A DNA stretch of 14,680 nt from an uncultured Eubacteriales bacterium. Its GTDB lineage: Bacteria > Bacillota > Clostridia > Oscillospirales > CAG-382. A program made the translations under genes and the position numbers. The notes under the pieces are model-generated. The model was not told where the DNA came from and did not search any database. It was given only the letters and a program-made list of their open reading frames with translations. Numbering within the stretch: the stretch's first letter is position 1; the number at the start of each line of letters is the position of its first letter. Below, in pieces: positions 1 to 6,342 of this stretch. The DNA lies in NCBI GenBank assembly GCA_900546385.1, contig URCT01000065.1:1-14680 (forward strand). Direction: 5' to 3'.

Positions 1-126
1 CAGGCGCCGCACGACACGTTCGATCAGCACACGCGTTTTTCCGCTTCCGGCTCCCGCCGCAACAATGAGCGAATACTCGCCGACCGCAAGAGCTTTTTTC
101 TGCGAATCGGTAAATTCAAATTTCAT
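1..126 (-). CDS. N-terminus of a UvrD/AddA-type ATP-dependent DNA helicase (partial)
   Basis: Only the first 42 codons are present; the gene runs off the left edge. The translated start holds a Q-motif-like TDSQKKAL segment followed by a Walker A motif, AAGAGSGKT, at about residues 24-32, and then an RVLIERVV helix. This arrangement is typical of superfamily 1A helicases, which use ATP to move along single-stranded DNA. The segment just before the Walker motif (LIVAAGAGSGKT) resembles AddA, the helicase-nuclease subunit of AddAB in recombinational repair, more than PcrA/UvrD, but 42 residues cannot separate these. The ATG at 126-124 overlaps the stop of the upstream YigZ-family gene as ATGA, which suggests translational coupling. 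The helicase class is seen; the AddA assignment is inference. Confidence 0.75.
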   Translation of the reverse strand, partial: MKFEFTDSQKKALAVGEYSLIVAAGAGSGKTRVLIERVVRRL

Positions 127-794
127 GATTTCTCCTGGATTTTGGCTGATACGGTGGTGTCGGTTTCTTTGCCGAACGCGGAGCCGGTCACCGTACACAC
201 GGCTTTTCCGGACGTATAATCGGCAAGAAAGGCACGAAACCGTTCGAAGTTTTCCTGTTTGGCGCGAAGATCCATGGCGACACCGGCGGCAAAGGCCGTA
301 TGATCGCACAACACACCGTATTTCGGCAGTTCATGCATAACCTTTTCGTAGGCGGCATAATCCACCTCGGTGTGAAACGCCGTATACGGGACAAAAACGG
401 CTTTTCCGGCTGCGTCAAGCGCGATTTTCGCGCCCTTTGCATAGGCGCGCACAAGACCGCCTGCGCCGAGAAGGATGCCGCCGAAATAGCGTGTCACGAC
501 GATGCACACATCGCACACTTCCTCACGCTTGATCACCTCAAGCATCGGCATTCCGGCCGTTCCGCCCGGTTCCCCATCGTCCGAGAAGCGTGAAAGGCCG
601 GAATCCTTGAGCAAATACGCATAGCAGTTATGCGTGGCATCCGAATGCTCGCGGCGTATGCGTTCGATAAAGCTTTTTGCCTGTTCTTCCGACTCGACGC
701 GCGCCGCATAGCCGATGAATTCCGATTTTTTCTCGGTAAACGACGCCTGTGCAAAGTCTTTTTCCACAGTGATATAGCGGTTTATCAAACGCAC
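123..794 (-). CDS. YigZ/IMPACT family protein (UPF0029)
   Basis: A 223-residue protein of the YigZ (YvyE in Bacillus)/IMPACT family, of normal length for bacterial members. The N-terminal domain carries the hallmark segments SDATHNCYAY (about 51-60), SDDGEPGGTAGMPMLE (71-86) and TRYFGGILLGAGGLVRAY (101-118); a DUF1949-like C-terminal domain follows. Family members are linked to translation or nucleic-acid binding, but the bacterial biochemical role is poorly defined. The frame opens with GTG at 794, but the GAGGT motif at 799-795 sits only about one base from it. An in-frame TTG at 788-786 has better spacing (6 bases), so translation may begin there. The stop overlaps the helicase ATG. The gene begins 38 bases after the transporter stop with no terminator between, so all three may be cotranscribed. 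Confidence 0.93.
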   Translation of the reverse strand: MRLINRYITVEKDFAQASFTEKKSEFIGYAARVESEEQAKSFIERIRREHSDATHNCYAYLLKDSGLSRFSDDGEPGGTAGMPMLEVIKREEVCDVCIVVTRYFGGILLGAGGLVRAYAKGAKIALDAAGKAVFVPYTAFHTEVDYAAYEKVMHELPKYGVLCDHTAFAAGVAMDLRAKQENFERFRAFLADYTSGKAVCTVTGSAFGKETDTTVSAKIQEKS

Positions 795-832
795 ACCTCA
801 TTTCTTATAGAAGTCCGTTCATATACAGCCGT

Positions 833-2173
833 TTAGCACCATTTGAACGTAACTAATCCATATACATAGAGACCGATAATGACAATCGGTACGACATACT
901 GAAAGACCGGACGCATCCAATCCTTGACTTGTAAGCCTTTGCCGGTATTGGCTTCGGCTTTGAACTTTTCCCAGCCCCAGCCATACCGTTTATTGCAGCA
1001 GAACAAGGCAATCACCAAAGAGCCGAGCGGCAGAATGTTGGTGCTGACGAGGAAGTCCCAAAGGTCAAGCCAAGCAGAGCCTTCCGCAAACGGAACAAAG
1101 TCGGAGAAGGTGCTGTAGCCGAGAGCGGTTGTGAGCGCAAGAGCAAAAATGCCGATGCCGCACACCACGCAGGCAAGCGGGCGTTTCCAGCCGGTCATTT
1201 CGCGCACGCACGCGATGATGTTTTCACACACGGCAAGCACGGTCGAAAGGGCGGCAAATACCATGAACAGGAAGAACAGCGCACCCCACCAGCGACCGCC
1301 GCCCATATGGTTAAAGACGGTTGCCATGGTATCGAAGAGCAGCGAAGGTCCGGCACCGACTTCTTCGCCATAGGTCGTGCAGGCCGGGAAAATGATAAGA
1401 CCTGCCATAACGGCAACGAACGTATCGAGACCGATAACATTGAGCGATTCGCCAAGCAATGCACGTTCTTTGCCGATGTAGCTTCCGAAGATAGCCATCG
1501 AACCCATGCCGAGGCTGAGCGTAAAGAACGCCTGGTTCATCGCATTTACAATCACTTCACCGTTGATGGCACCGAGATTCGGCACGAGATAGAATTTTAA
1601 GCCCTCTGCTGCGCCGGAAAGCGTGCAGCTGTGTACGGCAAGTACAAGCATGAGGAAAAGCAGAGCAACCATCATGTATTTGGTCACACGCTCCAAGCCG
1701 CCTTGCAGATTAAAGCAGAGAATGCCGAAGGCGACAAGTACCACAACGGCAAGGTAAGTCACGTTGAGCGAGGCGTTTTGAATCATGGGAACAAAGCCGA
1801 GGCCTGCATTGTTGCCGGTCAAAAACTGCACAAAGTAGTAAAACATCCAACCGCAGACGACCGTATAGAAGGCCATCAAGCTGACGTTGCCGATGAGTGC
1901 CACATAGCCGTGGATATGCCATTTGGCTCCGGTTTTTTCAAGCTTTTTGTACATACCGACCGGGCTTGCTTGGCTGGCTCTGCCGAGCGAGAATTCCATG
2001 ACCATTACCGGAATTCCCAAAACCACAAGGCAGATAAGGTAGATTAACAGGAAAGCACCGCCTCCGTACTGTCCGCACATCCACGGAAATTTCCATACAT
2101 TTCCGCAGCCGATGGCGCAGCCTGCCGACAGCAGGATAAAGCCAAGTCGCGATCCGAGTTTTTCACGTTCCAT
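833..2173 (-). CDS. Sodium-dependent transporter, NSS (neurotransmitter:sodium symporter) family
   Basis: A 446-residue polytopic membrane protein of the NSS/SNF family (LeuT, MhsT, TnaT relatives), which import amino acids or similar small molecules together with sodium. The first helix carries the diagnostic AIGCGNVWKFPW segment (about 20-31), followed by QYGGGAFL (35-42) and the MEFSLGR end of TM2 (59-65). These form much of the sodium and substrate site in the family. The length and about 11-12 hydrophobic segments fit bacterial members. The ribosome binding site is AGAGGAG, seven bases before ATG. A sigma-A-type promoter lies about 75 bases upstream. The sequence does not reveal the substrate; an amino acid is the family-based guess. 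The yigZ-family and helicase genes follow without a terminator. Confidence 0.95.
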   Translation of the reverse strand: MEREKLGSRLGFILLSAGCAIGCGNVWKFPWMCGQYGGGAFLLIYLICLVVLGIPVMVMEFSLGRASQASPVGMYKKLEKTGAKWHIHGYVALIGNVSLMAFYTVVCGWMFYYFVQFLTGNNAGLGFVPMIQNASLNVTYLAVVVLVAFGILCFNLQGGLERVTKYMMVALLFLMLVLAVHSCTLSGAAEGLKFYLVPNLGAINGEVIVNAMNQAFFTLSLGMGSMAIFGSYIGKERALLGESLNVIGLDTFVAVMAGLIIFPACTTYGEEVGAGPSLLFDTMATVFNHMGGGRWWGALFFLFMVFAALSTVLAVCENIIACVREMTGWKRPLACVVCGIGIFALALTTALGYSTFSDFVPFAEGSAWLDLWDFLVSTNILPLGSLVIALFCCNKRYGWGWEKFKAEANTGKGLQVKDWMRPVFQYVVPIVIIGLYVYGLVTFKWC

Positions 2174-2204
2174 AAAGTTTCTCCTCTAAATGTGTTTATT
2201 TTTC

Positions 2205-2220
2205 TCATGCCGCAGCATGA
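2205..2220 (-). promoter_or_regulatory. Small hairpin in the transporter 5' leader
   Basis: On the minus strand the leader contains a 6-base-pair stem (TCATGC/GCATGA) closed around TGCG, a UNCG-type tetraloop with a C-G closing pair. It sits between the promoter and the ribosome binding site. The following bases are A-rich rather than T-rich, so it is not an intrinsic terminator. It may only stabilise the message; no regulatory role is shown. Confidence 0.45.
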
Positions 2221-2249
2221 AGGGGACTATATATAACTCGATAATGGAT

Positions 2250-2278
2250 ATTATACCACAACGCTTACGCGATTTCAA
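2250..2278 (-). promoter_or_regulatory. Sigma-A-type promoter for the NSS transporter
   Basis: On the minus strand, TTGAAA (2278-2273) and TATAAT (2255-2250) are separated by 17 bases, with a TG one base before the -10 (extended -10). Transcription would start near 2243 and give a leader of about 70 bases. This is a near-consensus housekeeping promoter. Confidence 0.85.
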
Positions 2279-2300
2279 GTGCTTTTTGCGCATTTTTGAC

Positions 2301-2335
2301 AAAAAAAGACCGCGAAATGAAAAAACACTCCGCGG
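2301..2335 (-). terminator. Rho-independent terminator after rplA
   Basis: On the minus strand, CCGCGGAGTG (2335-2326) pairs with CATTTCGCGG (2319-2310) in a 10-base-pair stem with two G-T pairs, around a loop of six T. TCTTTTTTT follows directly. It lies 26 bases after the rplA stop and closes the rpmG-to-rplA operon. Confidence 0.9.
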
Positions 2336-2361
2336 AATTTGTTTGAGCTGTGAAAAAACGA

Positions 2362-3054
2362 TTAAAGATACTTAACGGTATTCACTTTGATGCCGGGGCC
2401 CATGGTGGAAGCAACGGCGCAGGATTTGATATACTGACCTTTTGCAGCAGCCGGCTTTGCCTTTACGACAGCACCGATGAGGGCGTCGAAGTTTTCAGCG
2501 AGCTTATCCTTGCCGAACGAAGCCTTGCCGATCGGGCAGTGGATGATATTCTGCTTATCGAGACGGTACTCGATCTTACCGGCCTTAGCGTCGTTAACAG
2601 CCTTGGCGACATCCATGGTAACCGTACCGGCCTTCGGGTTCGGCATGAGGCCTTTCGGGCCGAGGACCTTACCGAGACGACCGATGATACCCATCATATC
2701 GGGCGTTGCGATGATAACGTCGAAGTCGAACCAGTTTTCCTGTTGGATCTTTGCGACGTATTCTTCTGCGCCGACGTAATCAGCACCGGCCTCTTGTGCT
2801 TCCTTCGCATGATCGCCTTTGGCGAAAACGAGGGTGCGAACGGTTTTACCGGTTCCGTGCGGAAGAACAACCGCGCCGCGAACCTGCTGGTCGGCATGAC
2901 GGGAGTCAACGCCGAGTTTAATATGCACTTCGACGGTTTCGTCGAATTTTGCTACCGAGGTCTTGCACAGAACGTCAAAGGCTTCGGCGGTATCGTAAAG
3001 CTTGGATTTATCGACAAGCTTCGCACTTTCAAGATATTTCTTTCCCTTTTTCAT
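2362..3054 (-). CDS. rplA: 50S ribosomal protein L1
   Basis: A 230-residue protein of the usual length for L1, which binds the mobile L1 stalk of 23S rRNA and helps release deacylated tRNA from the E site. Visible family features are the N-terminal KKYLESAKLVD segment, TSVAKFDETVEVHIKLGVD (about 32-50) and the signature LGPKGLMPNPKAGTV (131-145). The C-terminus ends in the typical STMGPGIKVNT. A GGGAGG ribosome binding site precedes the ATG, and only 15 bases separate it from rplK. L1 is also the classical translational repressor of the rplK-rplA message, which fits the L1-like site upstream of rplK. A terminator follows, so rplJ and rplL are not in this operon here. Confidence 0.98.
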   Translation of the reverse strand: MKKGKKYLESAKLVDKSKLYDTAEAFDVLCKTSVAKFDETVEVHIKLGVDSRHADQQVRGAVVLPHGTGKTVRTLVFAKGDHAKEAQEAGADYVGAEEYVAKIQQENWFDFDVIIATPDMMGIIGRLGKVLGPKGLMPNPKAGTVTMDVAKAVNDAKAGKIEYRLDKQNIIHCPIGKASFGKDKLAENFDALIGAVVKAKPAAAKGQYIKSCAVASTMGPGIKVNTVKYL

Positions 3055-3069
3055 GTCCGTTTACCTCCC

Positions 3070-3495
3070 TTATTCTTCCACAGTGATGCCCATGCTGCGA
3101 GCAGTACCCGCGATCATGCTCATGGCAGATTCGACGGAAGAAGCGTTGAGATCGGGCATTTTGGTTTCGGCGATCTGCTTAACCTGCTCTTTGGTGAGCT
3201 GACCGACCTTATTCTTGTTCGGCTGACCGGACGCGCTTTCGAGACCGAGAGCCTTCTTGATCAGAACGGCTGCCGGCGGCGTTTTGGTGATAAAGGTGAA
3301 AGAACGGTCTGCATAAACGGTGATGATAACCGGGATGATAAGACCCATGTCTTTCTTGGTACGCTCGTTGAATTCTTTACAGAAGCCGGCGATGTTGACA
3401 CCGTGCTGACCGAGCGCAGGACCGACCGGCGGTGCGGGAAGCGCCTTGCCTGCCGGGATTTGAAGCTTGATATAGCCTGTAATTTTCTTTGCCAT
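3070..3495 (-). CDS. rplK: 50S ribosomal protein L11
   Basis: A 141-residue protein of standard length. L11 sits at the GTPase-associated centre of the large subunit, contacts elongation factors and takes part in RelA activation. The N-terminal domain shows the conserved IKLQIPAGKALPAPPVGPALGQHGVNI run (about 8-34) with the proline-rich linker. The RNA-binding C-terminal domain includes KTPPAAVLIKKALG and the ending GTARSMGITVEE. The ribosome binding site GGAGGTG is nine bases before the ATG. It lies just downstream of a likely L1-binding element, so its accessibility could be controlled by L1. Confidence 0.98.
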   Translation of the reverse strand: MAKKITGYIKLQIPAGKALPAPPVGPALGQHGVNIAGFCKEFNERTKKDMGLIIPVIITVYADRSFTFITKTPPAAVLIKKALGLESASGQPNKNKVGQLTKEQVKQIAETKMPDLNASSVESAMSMIAGTARSMGITVEE

Positions 3496-3514
3496 GTTAA
3501 TTTACACCTCCGAA

Positions 3515-3550
3515 TGTGGTAAAAAGATTTCGGAACAGAGTTCCTCCCAC
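3515..3550 (-). promoter_or_regulatory. Likely L1-binding element in the rplK leader
   Basis: On the minus strand, GTGGGAG (3550-3544) is followed by a small hairpin GGAAC/GTTCC with loop TCT, then GAAAT and ACCAC (3520-3516). GTGG and CCAC can pair to close the element. E. coli 23S rRNA has the same order at its L1 site: GGTGGGAGG, a stem, then GAAATACCACC. Autoregulation of rplK-rplA by L1 through such mimicry is established in E. coli. Here an extra CTTTTT lies between GAAAT and ACCAC, so the match is imperfect. The element ends three bases before the rplK ribosome binding site. Confidence 0.55.
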
Positions 3551-3551
3551 T

Positions 3552-3589
3552 GACGGCTCTTTTGCCGTCCGTCCGGATGATTTCCGGAC
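3552..3589 (-). promoter_or_regulatory. Two adjacent hairpins in the nusG-rplK spacer
   Basis: GTCCGGA/TCCGGAC (7 base pairs, 5-base loop, 3571-3589) and GACGGC/GCCGTC (6 base pairs, 6-base loop, 3552-3569) lie next to each other upstream of the L1-like element. Neither is followed by a T-run on the minus strand, so they do not look like terminators. They may be mRNA processing or folding elements between nusG and rplK. The rest of the 203-base spacer shows nothing I can name. Confidence 0.5.
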
Positions 3590-3698
3590 AAAAGCCGCTT
3601 GTCTCCGTCTGGCAATCCGGATTCGCTTTGGCGGCCTTTTGAATGGATGTTTTTGCGGTTTTGCTTTTGTATTTTGCCGGTATCGTCGGCTGTGCGTG

Positions 3699-4343
3699 TT
3701 ATGACTTCAACGGCTCTACTTCGTTGGCGTCAAGCTCCACGGCTGTTTCTCTGCCGCCGATATTGGCTTTGATTTTGATGCGTCCCGTGCTTTCGTCGAT
3801 TTCTTCGACGGTTGCGATCGAACCGGCGATAAGACCGGCAACGACCATGACGCTGTCGCCGACTGCATAAGCCGGTTTGCGGACATGGACTTCAACGCCA
3901 AGCGCCTCCACTTCCCTTTCGGTCAGCGGAACCGGTTTGCTTCCGGGTCCGACAAAGCCCGTCACGCCGCGGATATTGCGGACAATATGCCAGGTTTCGT
4001 CATTCATGATCATTTTCACGAGAACATAGCTCGGGAACAGTTTGTGTTCCGTCGGCTTTCCGGCTTTGTGTTTCTTGGCGGCCGTTTCCTCATCCTCGGT
4101 ATAGTCGTCGTCCTTATCGGTTTCGGCGGTATCGTTCTCGTCGACATAATCGTCGCCTTTGCGGTACTCGTCCGCTTCCTCTTCGGAATCGACCAAAATT
4201 TCGGTCGGGATCCGCGTCTCGAAAATCAGATTCTCAAGTCCGCGCGTTTCAACCATACGTTCGATGTTGGCAGCCACCTTGTTCTCATAACCGGAATATG
4301 TGTGAATCACATACCAGAGAGCTGCTTGTTCGTTTGGCAACAT
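3699..4343 (-). CDS. nusG: Transcription termination/antitermination protein NusG, with acidic insertion
   Basis: NusG binds RNA polymerase through its NGN domain and couples elongation to Rho, NusE or the ribosome through its KOW domain. The NGN domain is clear: WYVIHTYSGYENKVAANIE at about 10-28, FPSYVLVKM at 103-111 and RNIRGVTGFVG at 122-132. A KOW domain follows from about 160 (VGDSVMVVAGLIAGSIATVEEID). At 214 residues it is longer than the usual 170-180. The excess is a strongly acidic, low-complexity insertion at about 52-87, rich in D and E, before the conserved FPSYVLV strand. Some NusG proteins, such as that of Thermotoga, carry an inserted domain in NGN, but this one looks disordered. 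GAGGT lies five bases before the ATG. secE is 12 bases upstream. Confidence 0.97.
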   Translation of the reverse strand: MLPNEQAALWYVIHTYSGYENKVAANIERMVETRGLENLIFETRIPTEILVDSEEEADEYRKGDDYVDENDTAETDKDDDYTEDEETAAKKHKAGKPTEHKLFPSYVLVKMIMNDETWHIVRNIRGVTGFVGPGSKPVPLTEREVEALGVEVHVRKPAYAVGDSVMVVAGLIAGSIATVEEIDESTGRIKIKANIGGRETAVELDANEVEPLKS

Positions 4344-4355
4344 GACAGACCTCGC

Positions 4356-4574
4356 TTACTTAACCAGGCTGCCGAGTGCGGCAAACGCATTGGAAAATCC
4401 CAAATCAAGCAAGAAGATCGCAACACTGGCAACAACGATTGCCACGATAACGACAACGCTCATGCGAAGCGTATCTTCCTTGGACGGCCAAACAATCTTT
4501 TTGAATTCACTCTTATAGTCCTTAAAGAACTTGGTAATCTTGGATTGCTTTTTAACGTTTGTTTCTTCCGCCAT
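4356..4574 (-). CDS. secE: Preprotein translocase subunit SecE
   Basis: A 72-residue single-span membrane protein, the short SecE form typical of Gram-positives. SecE clamps SecY in the SecYEG channel of the cytoplasmic membrane. It has a basic cytoplasmic amphipathic N-terminal half, the conserved EFKKIVWPSKEDT segment at about 23-35, and one hydrophobic helix near 38-62. GGAGG lies seven bases before the ATG. Its place between rpmG and nusG is the standard bacterial order. Confidence 0.97.
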   Translation of the reverse strand: MAEETNVKKQSKITKFFKDYKSEFKKIVWPSKEDTLRMSVVVIVAIVVASVAIFLLDLGFSNAFAALGSLVK

Positions 4575-4605
4575 GAATAATCCTCCTTACGTTTTCTGTG
4601 AATCC

Positions 4606-4755
4606 TTACTTGGACTCTTTGTGAAGGGTGTGTTTACGGCAGAACCGGCAATACTTTTTCAGTTCAAGACGGTCAGGATCGTTTTTCTTGTTTTTCGTAG
4701 AGTCGTAATTTCTTTGCTTGCATTCGCTGCAAACGAGTGTTATTTTCACTCTCAT
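4606..4755 (-). CDS. rpmG: 50S ribosomal protein L33, zinc-ribbon form
   Basis: A 49-residue protein, full length for L33, starting MRVKITLVCSEC and ending RKHTLHKESK. Two CxxC pairs (C9/C12 and C36/C39) mark the zinc-binding C+ form rather than the zinc-free paralogue. The central STKNKKNDPDRLELKKYC run is strongly conserved in the family. The ribosome binding site GGGAGGTG is six bases before the ATG. It is the first structural gene of the operon, 31 bases ahead of secE. No tRNA-Trp gene, often present near here in other Firmicutes, is seen. Confidence 0.97.
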   Translation of the reverse strand: MRVKITLVCSECKQRNYDSTKNKKNDPDRLELKKYCRFCRKHTLHKESK

Positions 4756-4886
4756 TCTGTACACCTCCCGGTAAATTTAAGGTTTTACCTCCCTCGACGA
4801 AGGATTTTTCTTCTTTCGCATTTCTTCGAAAGCAAAAGCAACCTTTCAAAAAATGTGCATAACAAAAAAACTCCTCCAACAGAGGT
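4756..4886 (-). promoter_or_regulatory. Structured 5' leader of the rpmG operon
   Basis: About 130 bases separate the predicted transcription start from the rpmG ATG, long for so short a gene. On the minus strand the leader holds a weak 5' hairpin (CCTC/GAGG, 4885-4873) followed by AG and seven T. It also has a CTTTCG/CGAAAG stem (4832-4813) and a GGTAAA/TTTACC stem (4789-4770) directly before the rpmG ribosome binding site. No known riboswitch or protein-leader consensus was recognised. An attenuation role is possible but not shown. Confidence 0.4.
4846..4860 (-). other. Possible four-codon upstream ORF in the rpmG leader
   Basis: ATG CAC ATT TTT TGA (Met-His-Ile-Phe-stop) is preceded ten bases upstream by GGAGGAG (4877-4871), a full ribosome binding site with no longer gene to serve. 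It could be a leader peptide or chance. The weak hairpin at the 5' end would partly cover the same GGAGGAG. Confidence 0.25.
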
Positions 4887-4892
4887 AAAAGC

Positions 4893-4921
4893 AGTATAGC
4901 ACATATTTTTGGTTTTGTCAA
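4893..4921 (-). promoter_or_regulatory. Strong sigma-A-type promoter of the rpmG-secE-nusG-rplK-rplA operon
   Basis: On the minus strand, perfect TTGACA (4921-4916) and TATACT (4898-4893) are 17 bases apart, with TG one base before the -10. A-rich sequence upstream could act as an UP element. The start would be near 4886. The strength suits ribosomal protein genes. Confidence 0.92.
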
Positions 4922-5024
4922 GGGTTTTTGCCGATTTTTTTGCAATTTACGCCGTTATTCTTCTCAAAAGCGTGTTTTGTCGAATAATATTTACATAAAT
5001 AATAAGGAAATAAGCTGTTTGCTC

Positions 5025-5053
5025 TTGCAATATCCCGGCGGATATGCTATAAT
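5025..5053 (+). promoter_or_regulatory. Sigma-A-type promoter for the AI-2E family gene and plsY
   Basis: TTGCAA (5025-5030) and perfect TATAAT (5048-5053) are 17 bases apart, with TGC before the -10 (extended -10). The start would be near 5060, about 58 bases before the ATG at 5118. It is divergent from the rpmG promoter. The AT-rich stretch at 4980-5015 between them has no feature I can name. Confidence 0.87.
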
Positions 5054-5070
5054 ATTCTGTAAAATCAGTT

Positions 5071-5095
5071 GCATGAGCTGTTTTTCGGCTCATGC
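5071..5095 (+). promoter_or_regulatory. 8-base-pair hairpin in the AI-2E family leader
   Basis: GCATGAGC and GCTCATGC pair perfectly around a nine-base loop containing five T, beginning about ten bases after the predicted start. A-rich sequence follows, so it is not a plus-strand terminator. It may stabilise the 5' end of the message. Confidence 0.5.
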
Positions 5096-5117
5096 GGCAC
5101 AAAAAGGATGTGGCGGA

Positions 5118-6341
5118 ATGAAACCCGAATTCAACAAAAAATACAACACCATCGCGGCGTATGTTTTAGTGGTTGCCGCCATTCTGGTATCCTACATTCT
5201 CGTCATTATATACTGGGAGAACTTACGCGGCGTTTTCCGCACGATTGCCGCCACGTTAAACCCGTTTTTCTACGCCTTTGCCATTGCCTACATTCTTAAC
5301 CCGATTTACAACGCCTGCACCGGTGCTTACACCAAGTTATTCGAGCGTAAGAAAAAGAAACAGACAAAAGCGGTGAAGGTTTTCTCCTTATTAAGCGTTT
5401 ATATTCTCGCGCTTGCGTTTTTGGCGCTGTTTTTCTACATCATCGGGCCGCAGCTTTGGTTAAGCGGCCAAAAGCTGATGGCAAGCTTTCCGAAATACAT
5501 CAAAGCGGTCGAAAATCTGCTTGACATTCAGTTGGAAGACACGATTTTCTTCTCTTCGCAGACTGTCAGCGACTTTTTGAGCAACACCGAAAACAATTTG
5601 ATCGACTGGCTCGAAAAGCTGTACAGCACCGTCACGGCCTACACGCCGAAGTTAATATCGGTCTTGACCGATTTTGCGGCGCAGGTATGGAACTTCGTGC
5701 TCGGTTTCATCATTTCGATTTATATGCTTGCCGACAAGGAGCGCTTCATCCGGCAGACAAAAAAGCTGTTATATGCGCTCTTTAACAAGCCGTTCGCCGA
5801 AACCGTCATCACCGGTGCGCGCAAAATGCATTCCACCTTTGGCGGCTTTGTCAGCGGAAAAATCATCGATTCGCTTATCATCGGCCTACTTTGCTTCTTT
5901 GGCATGACCATCTTGCGGATCCCCTACACGCCGCTCGTGAGTGTGGTGGTGGGCGTGACCAACGTCATTCCCTATTTCGGACCGTTCATGGGCGCGATTC
6001 CGTCCATTTTCATCATTTTGCTTGACAACCCGATCAAAGCGGTTTGGTTCGGCATATTCATTTTGGTTTTGCAGCAGTTAGACGGCAACCTCATCGGGCC
6101 GAAGATCATCGGGCAAAAAATCGGTCTTTCCTCGTTTTGGGTGGTCTTTTCCCTTCTCATCATGGGTTCGCTCATGGGCGTGGTGGGACTGTTGCTTGCG
6201 GTGCCGATTTTCGCGCTTATCTACGATTTCATTGCCTTTCTCTGCAATCGCTCGCTTGCCAAGAAGGGCTTGAACGACGACGGTACGCCGCGTGAAGCAC
6301 CGGCAGCCGCCACCTCTATCAACGAAAACGGAGAAGATTAA
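5118..6341 (+). CDS. AI-2E (PerM/YtvI) family membrane transporter
   Basis: A 407-residue polytopic membrane protein of the AI-2 exporter-like family, normal in length. Members include TqsA (autoinducer-2 export), PerM, YtvI and some sodium/proton antiporters, so the substrate cannot be read from family alone. Visible features are two N-terminal hydrophobic helices, a central region with LGFIISIYMLADKERF, and the C-terminal signatures VTNVIPYFGPFMGAIPS and LQQLDGNLIGPKIIGQKIGLSS. The frame stays open back to 4977, but that lies upstream of the promoter. The ATG at 5118 has AAGGA nine bases ahead and gives a normal N-terminus, so I chose it. The C-terminal tail is hydrophilic. plsY begins one base after its stop, so the two are almost certainly cotranscribed. 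Confidence 0.93.
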   Translation: MKPEFNKKYNTIAAYVLVVAAILVSYILVIIYWENLRGVFRTIAATLNPFFYAFAIAYILNPIYNACTGAYTKLFERKKKKQTKAVKVFSLLSVYILALAFLALFFYIIGPQLWLSGQKLMASFPKYIKAVENLLDIQLEDTIFFSSQTVSDFLSNTENNLIDWLEKLYSTVTAYTPKLISVLTDFAAQVWNFVLGFIISIYMLADKERFIRQTKKLLYALFNKPFAETVITGARKMHSTFGGFVSGKIIDSLIIGLLCFFGMTILRIPYTPLVSVVVGVTNVIPYFGPFMGAIPSIFIILLDNPIKAVWFGIFILVLQQLDGNLIGPKIIGQKIGLSSFWVVFSLLIMGSLMGVVGLLLAVPIFALIYDFIAFLCNRSLAKKGLNDDGTPREAPAAATSINENGED

Positions 6342-6342
6342 T

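Noticed and set aside
2350..3522. 390-codon open frame on the plus strand opposite rplA and rplK
   Set aside because: The minus strand encodes full-length L1 and L11 with good ribosome binding sites. The opposite frame is a shadow caused by codon bias, with no recognisable family.
3510..3700. L10-type ribosomal leader
   Set aside because: L10 leaders precede rplJ-rplL. The gene here is rplK and the motif order fits the L1 site better.
4575..4605. tRNA-Trp gene between rpmG and secE
   Set aside because: The gap is only 31 bases, too short for any tRNA.
4977..5117. N-terminal extension of the AI-2E family protein
   Set aside because: The extra 47 codons contain the promoter and the leader hairpin and are not typical of the family. 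The ATG at 5118 has a well-placed ribosome binding site.
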